From Certhia americana (lineage: Eukaryota; Chordata; Aves; Passeriformes; Certhiidae), in the NCBI GenBank assembly GCA_018697195.1, contig JAGMWU010000047.1, positions 124,001-188,000 on the forward strand: a DNA stretch of 64,000 bases. The letters run 5' to 3'. Below are positions 61,720-64,000 of this stretch, one piece after another. Positions within the stretch are counted from its first letter, which is position 1. Each line of letters begins with the position of its first letter. The position numbers and the translations under genes were made by a program. The notes beneath the pieces were generated by a model, which was not told where the DNA came from, made no database searches, and saw nothing but the letters and a program-made list of their open reading frames with translations.

Positions 61720-64000
61720 GGCAAAATGAGGGATTCTTTGGTGGCAACAAGTCAAGCAACTAGTAATAAACCCTCAAGAAAGCTATCATGAGGAACTCAC
61801 TATCTGTGAGACTTTGTTGAGCCTCAAGGTTAAATCAATGTTAATACAAATCCTGGCATTGAAGAGTGGATAACATAACATCAATTTTTAGAGGTAGGCT
61901 CTCTAAGAGAGGCTCATCAAATCATGGCAATCTGCCTGAACTCAGTGGTGAGATAATTCAGAATCTCATACTAGCTCATCTTCCCAATGAATCCAGGTCT
62001 CACTGGGAGTAGAAATTAAATAAGACTTTTTTTCCCCTCTGTCCTAAAAGGACATAAATGTTTTGCATTTAATGTCACTTAATGATTTAGGTTTTCTTAG
62101 TATGTTTTATTTTCACTAACCTAAAAATTCACAAACACAGATAATTTGCCAGGAAACTTGACAGACCTGGAAAAAATATCTGCAAAACTCCTTCTTTTAA
62201 TTATTTTATTTTTTATTTTTTAGGAAGTTGTTCATAGCAACTTTGGCACACTTCTGCCAAGAGCTTCAAGTATTAAAAGCATGCTGTTTTGGAGAATATA
62301 GTTGATATTCACTGATATATTTTGACAAATCAAAGGGTACTGTAAACTTTGCTTCACGTCAAGAGCATATTTTCTTCTAACAGACTCCTTTTGAAATGCT
62401 GCACTAGATATGCATGCAGGAGAGCTTTCCAACAGAAAATAAAAAAAGCCTAAGAAGATTTGACCTAAAAAAGAAACATCTGCCCTGCTGAGATCTGCCT
62501 GCCTTCAGCCAGCAGTGCAGCACACCTGTGAACAAACAGGGTCTTTTCCACTTTGCAGCTTCTTCTTGCCTGAGGGGAGGCAGGGATGCCTGATGCCTGA
62601 AGAGCTGGTGATGGGACTCATCACTCTCCCGGTGTCCACAGGGCTCTGGTAGCCTTCTGAGAGAGAAAACAAGGAGTGTGTGTGACACAGTGCTGCTTCG
62701 ACTGTGCTGCTCACAGCTCTTGGTCCAGCATCCGGGGAACTGCCTGGCTGTGCAGGAGAATGGGGAAGGAGAAGATGAATGTGTCCTGACAAAGGAGTGT
62801 TGTTTTGGCAGTGAGCAGCCTGTAGGCTCCCAGATGCTCAGAAGTCACTTCCCGCACCCCTGCTGAAGGGCTCTGTTTCTCAGATGCTCTGTAATGACTT
62901 ATAGCTACGGAGTGCCATCTTCCCTTAGATCCCAAATTGTAGGAATGCTGACTCTCAAATCTGAGCTCATGTTAATTAACTTACCAATGGAAGTTTTTTA
63001 AAAACGTGACTGTAAATCAGGCATGTGATCCTTTCTTCCGCTTATTTTTCTTTCTTTTGCTATTGTTCCAAAAAGCATCTGTGTGAGAATGCATGTTCAG
63101 CTGCAAATTAGATACTCGGTGTCTGATACTGTTACAAACTGCTAAATACCAGATGGAAATGGCAGTGGTGTAACAGCATTCTGAAAATGGAGTATAAATG
63201 ACCAGAAACAATACAGGAAATTTATAGTGTACAAGGCACATGGAGTTGCTCTGAAAAATAACTTAGTTTTCAGGCTGTCTCATCTTAATAAAAGAAGGGC
63301 TAGAGAGAGTTAATCTTTCTTCTTTTCCCTTTGGTTGAGAGTGCACTGGCTTCAGTGGCAGCTGCACAGGTGCCACAACAGACAGAGTGGGTTCATTTAA
63401 AAATTCAAATTAACAGAAAACGTATACATTACTCACTTGGCTCTAGTTATTACCCAGTTCTGCACAGGAGGCAGAGCCCTGAAAGCAGGTTTTGCCAGCT
63501 TTGTAAATCTTGGACTTTTCTCATGTTTATCTGTTTACTGAGTACACGAAAGGATACTGCCGCGCCACACAGGCACAGCCCAGCCCTGGCAGAGCTGCTC
63601 TAAAATTAGGTGGAGGGGTTGTGGGCAGAGAACACTAAATTTAAGGCTGTCTGGGACATGGATTGCAGAGACCAAGGTGGGTATGACTCTTGTGAAGGCT
63701 CAGGGGGGCTCTTCTGCACAGGATTTTTTGTGTCTGATTTCATTCTGCCTTGCCATTCCATTCTATGGCCTGAATCTGGAAGTAGCATAATTTTAAAACT
63801 TATTCTTTTTTCTTTCAAATATAAAATATTGCACTGAATGAAAGCGGTAGATTCTCATCTCCACGCTTTAGTGAGCAGAGGTGATGAAATGTTTGTGTAC
63901 CATACAAGAAGATACCGAGCAGCATAGAGCTTTAAACAATTGCACTACATGTCATTCCCTACACTTTGTTGGTTGCAGCGATGAAAAGTATTTTTTCTTT

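Larger units (their letters stand above)
50466..64000. other. Unique noncoding DNA with short tandem duplications
   Basis: About 13.5 kb without a recognisable interspersed repeat, RNA gene or convincing exon. It contains T and A runs (54,198-54,209; 61,328-61,342; 61,706-61,719). It also holds a 29-bp tandem duplication at 54,814-54,871, a second at 61,079-61,136, and a hairpin at 58,268-58,295. The segments 62,460-62,900 and 63,330-63,720 are less AT-rich and hold overlapping frames of 62-95 codons on both strands, none recognisable. Confidence 0.6.

Noticed and set aside
1..64000. CRISPR arrays, operons, insertion sequences and other prokaryotic features.
   Set aside because: No regularly spaced repeats, no dense coding and no ribosome-binding-site pattern. 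The repeat content is that of a bird nuclear genome.

Overview
This window looks like vertebrate nuclear DNA, most likely from a songbird (passerine). It is AT-rich, and no reading frame exceeds about 140 codons in 64 kb. It shows no operon structure, no ribosomal or stand-alone tRNA genes, no CpG-island-like block and no convincing protein-coding exon. The bird assignment rests on the repeats. There are several CR1 LINE fragments, a tRNA-Ile-derived SINE with a CR1-like tail (the TguSINE1 architecture described from zebra finch), and solo LTRs whose ends and target-site duplications can be read directly.

Layout. 1-4.6 kb is unique AT-rich noncoding DNA. 4.6-4.9 kb holds a possible, very old CR1 reverse-transcriptase relic. 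7.6-8.1 kb is a CR1 3' end on the minus strand. 10.7-11.3 kb is a probable LTR with soft boundaries. 11,489-12,911 is a 1.42 kb solo LTR with a 5-bp target duplication. 15.3-16.1 kb is a CR1 fragment on the plus strand. 18,768-19,143 is a probable 376-bp LTR. 20,564-20,605 is a perfect 19-bp-stem hairpin. 24.3-24.5 kb is a short CR1 3' end, minus strand. 35,948-36,662 is a 715-bp LTR, and 40,463-41,858 is a second copy of the 1.4 kb LTR. 48,627-49,084 is a 458-bp LTR on the minus strand with a 4-bp target duplication. 50,321-50,465 is the SINE. The last 13.5 kb is unique sequence with two short tandem duplications.

No genes are seen to work together here. The window is best read as intergenic DNA or the interior of a very large intron, shaped by retroelement insertion and solo-LTR formation. 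Two 1.4 kb LTRs, collinear in every block I compared, sit in the same orientation about 28 kb apart. Each has its own target duplication, so they are independent insertions and not the two ends of one provirus. I found no strong sign of a previously undescribed system. The best leads are the long LTR family with an extended terminal inverted repeat, the hairpin at 20.56 kb, and the scattered micro-duplications at 59.9-61.3 kb. All identifications come from reading the sequence and remembered family features; no database search or alignment program was run.
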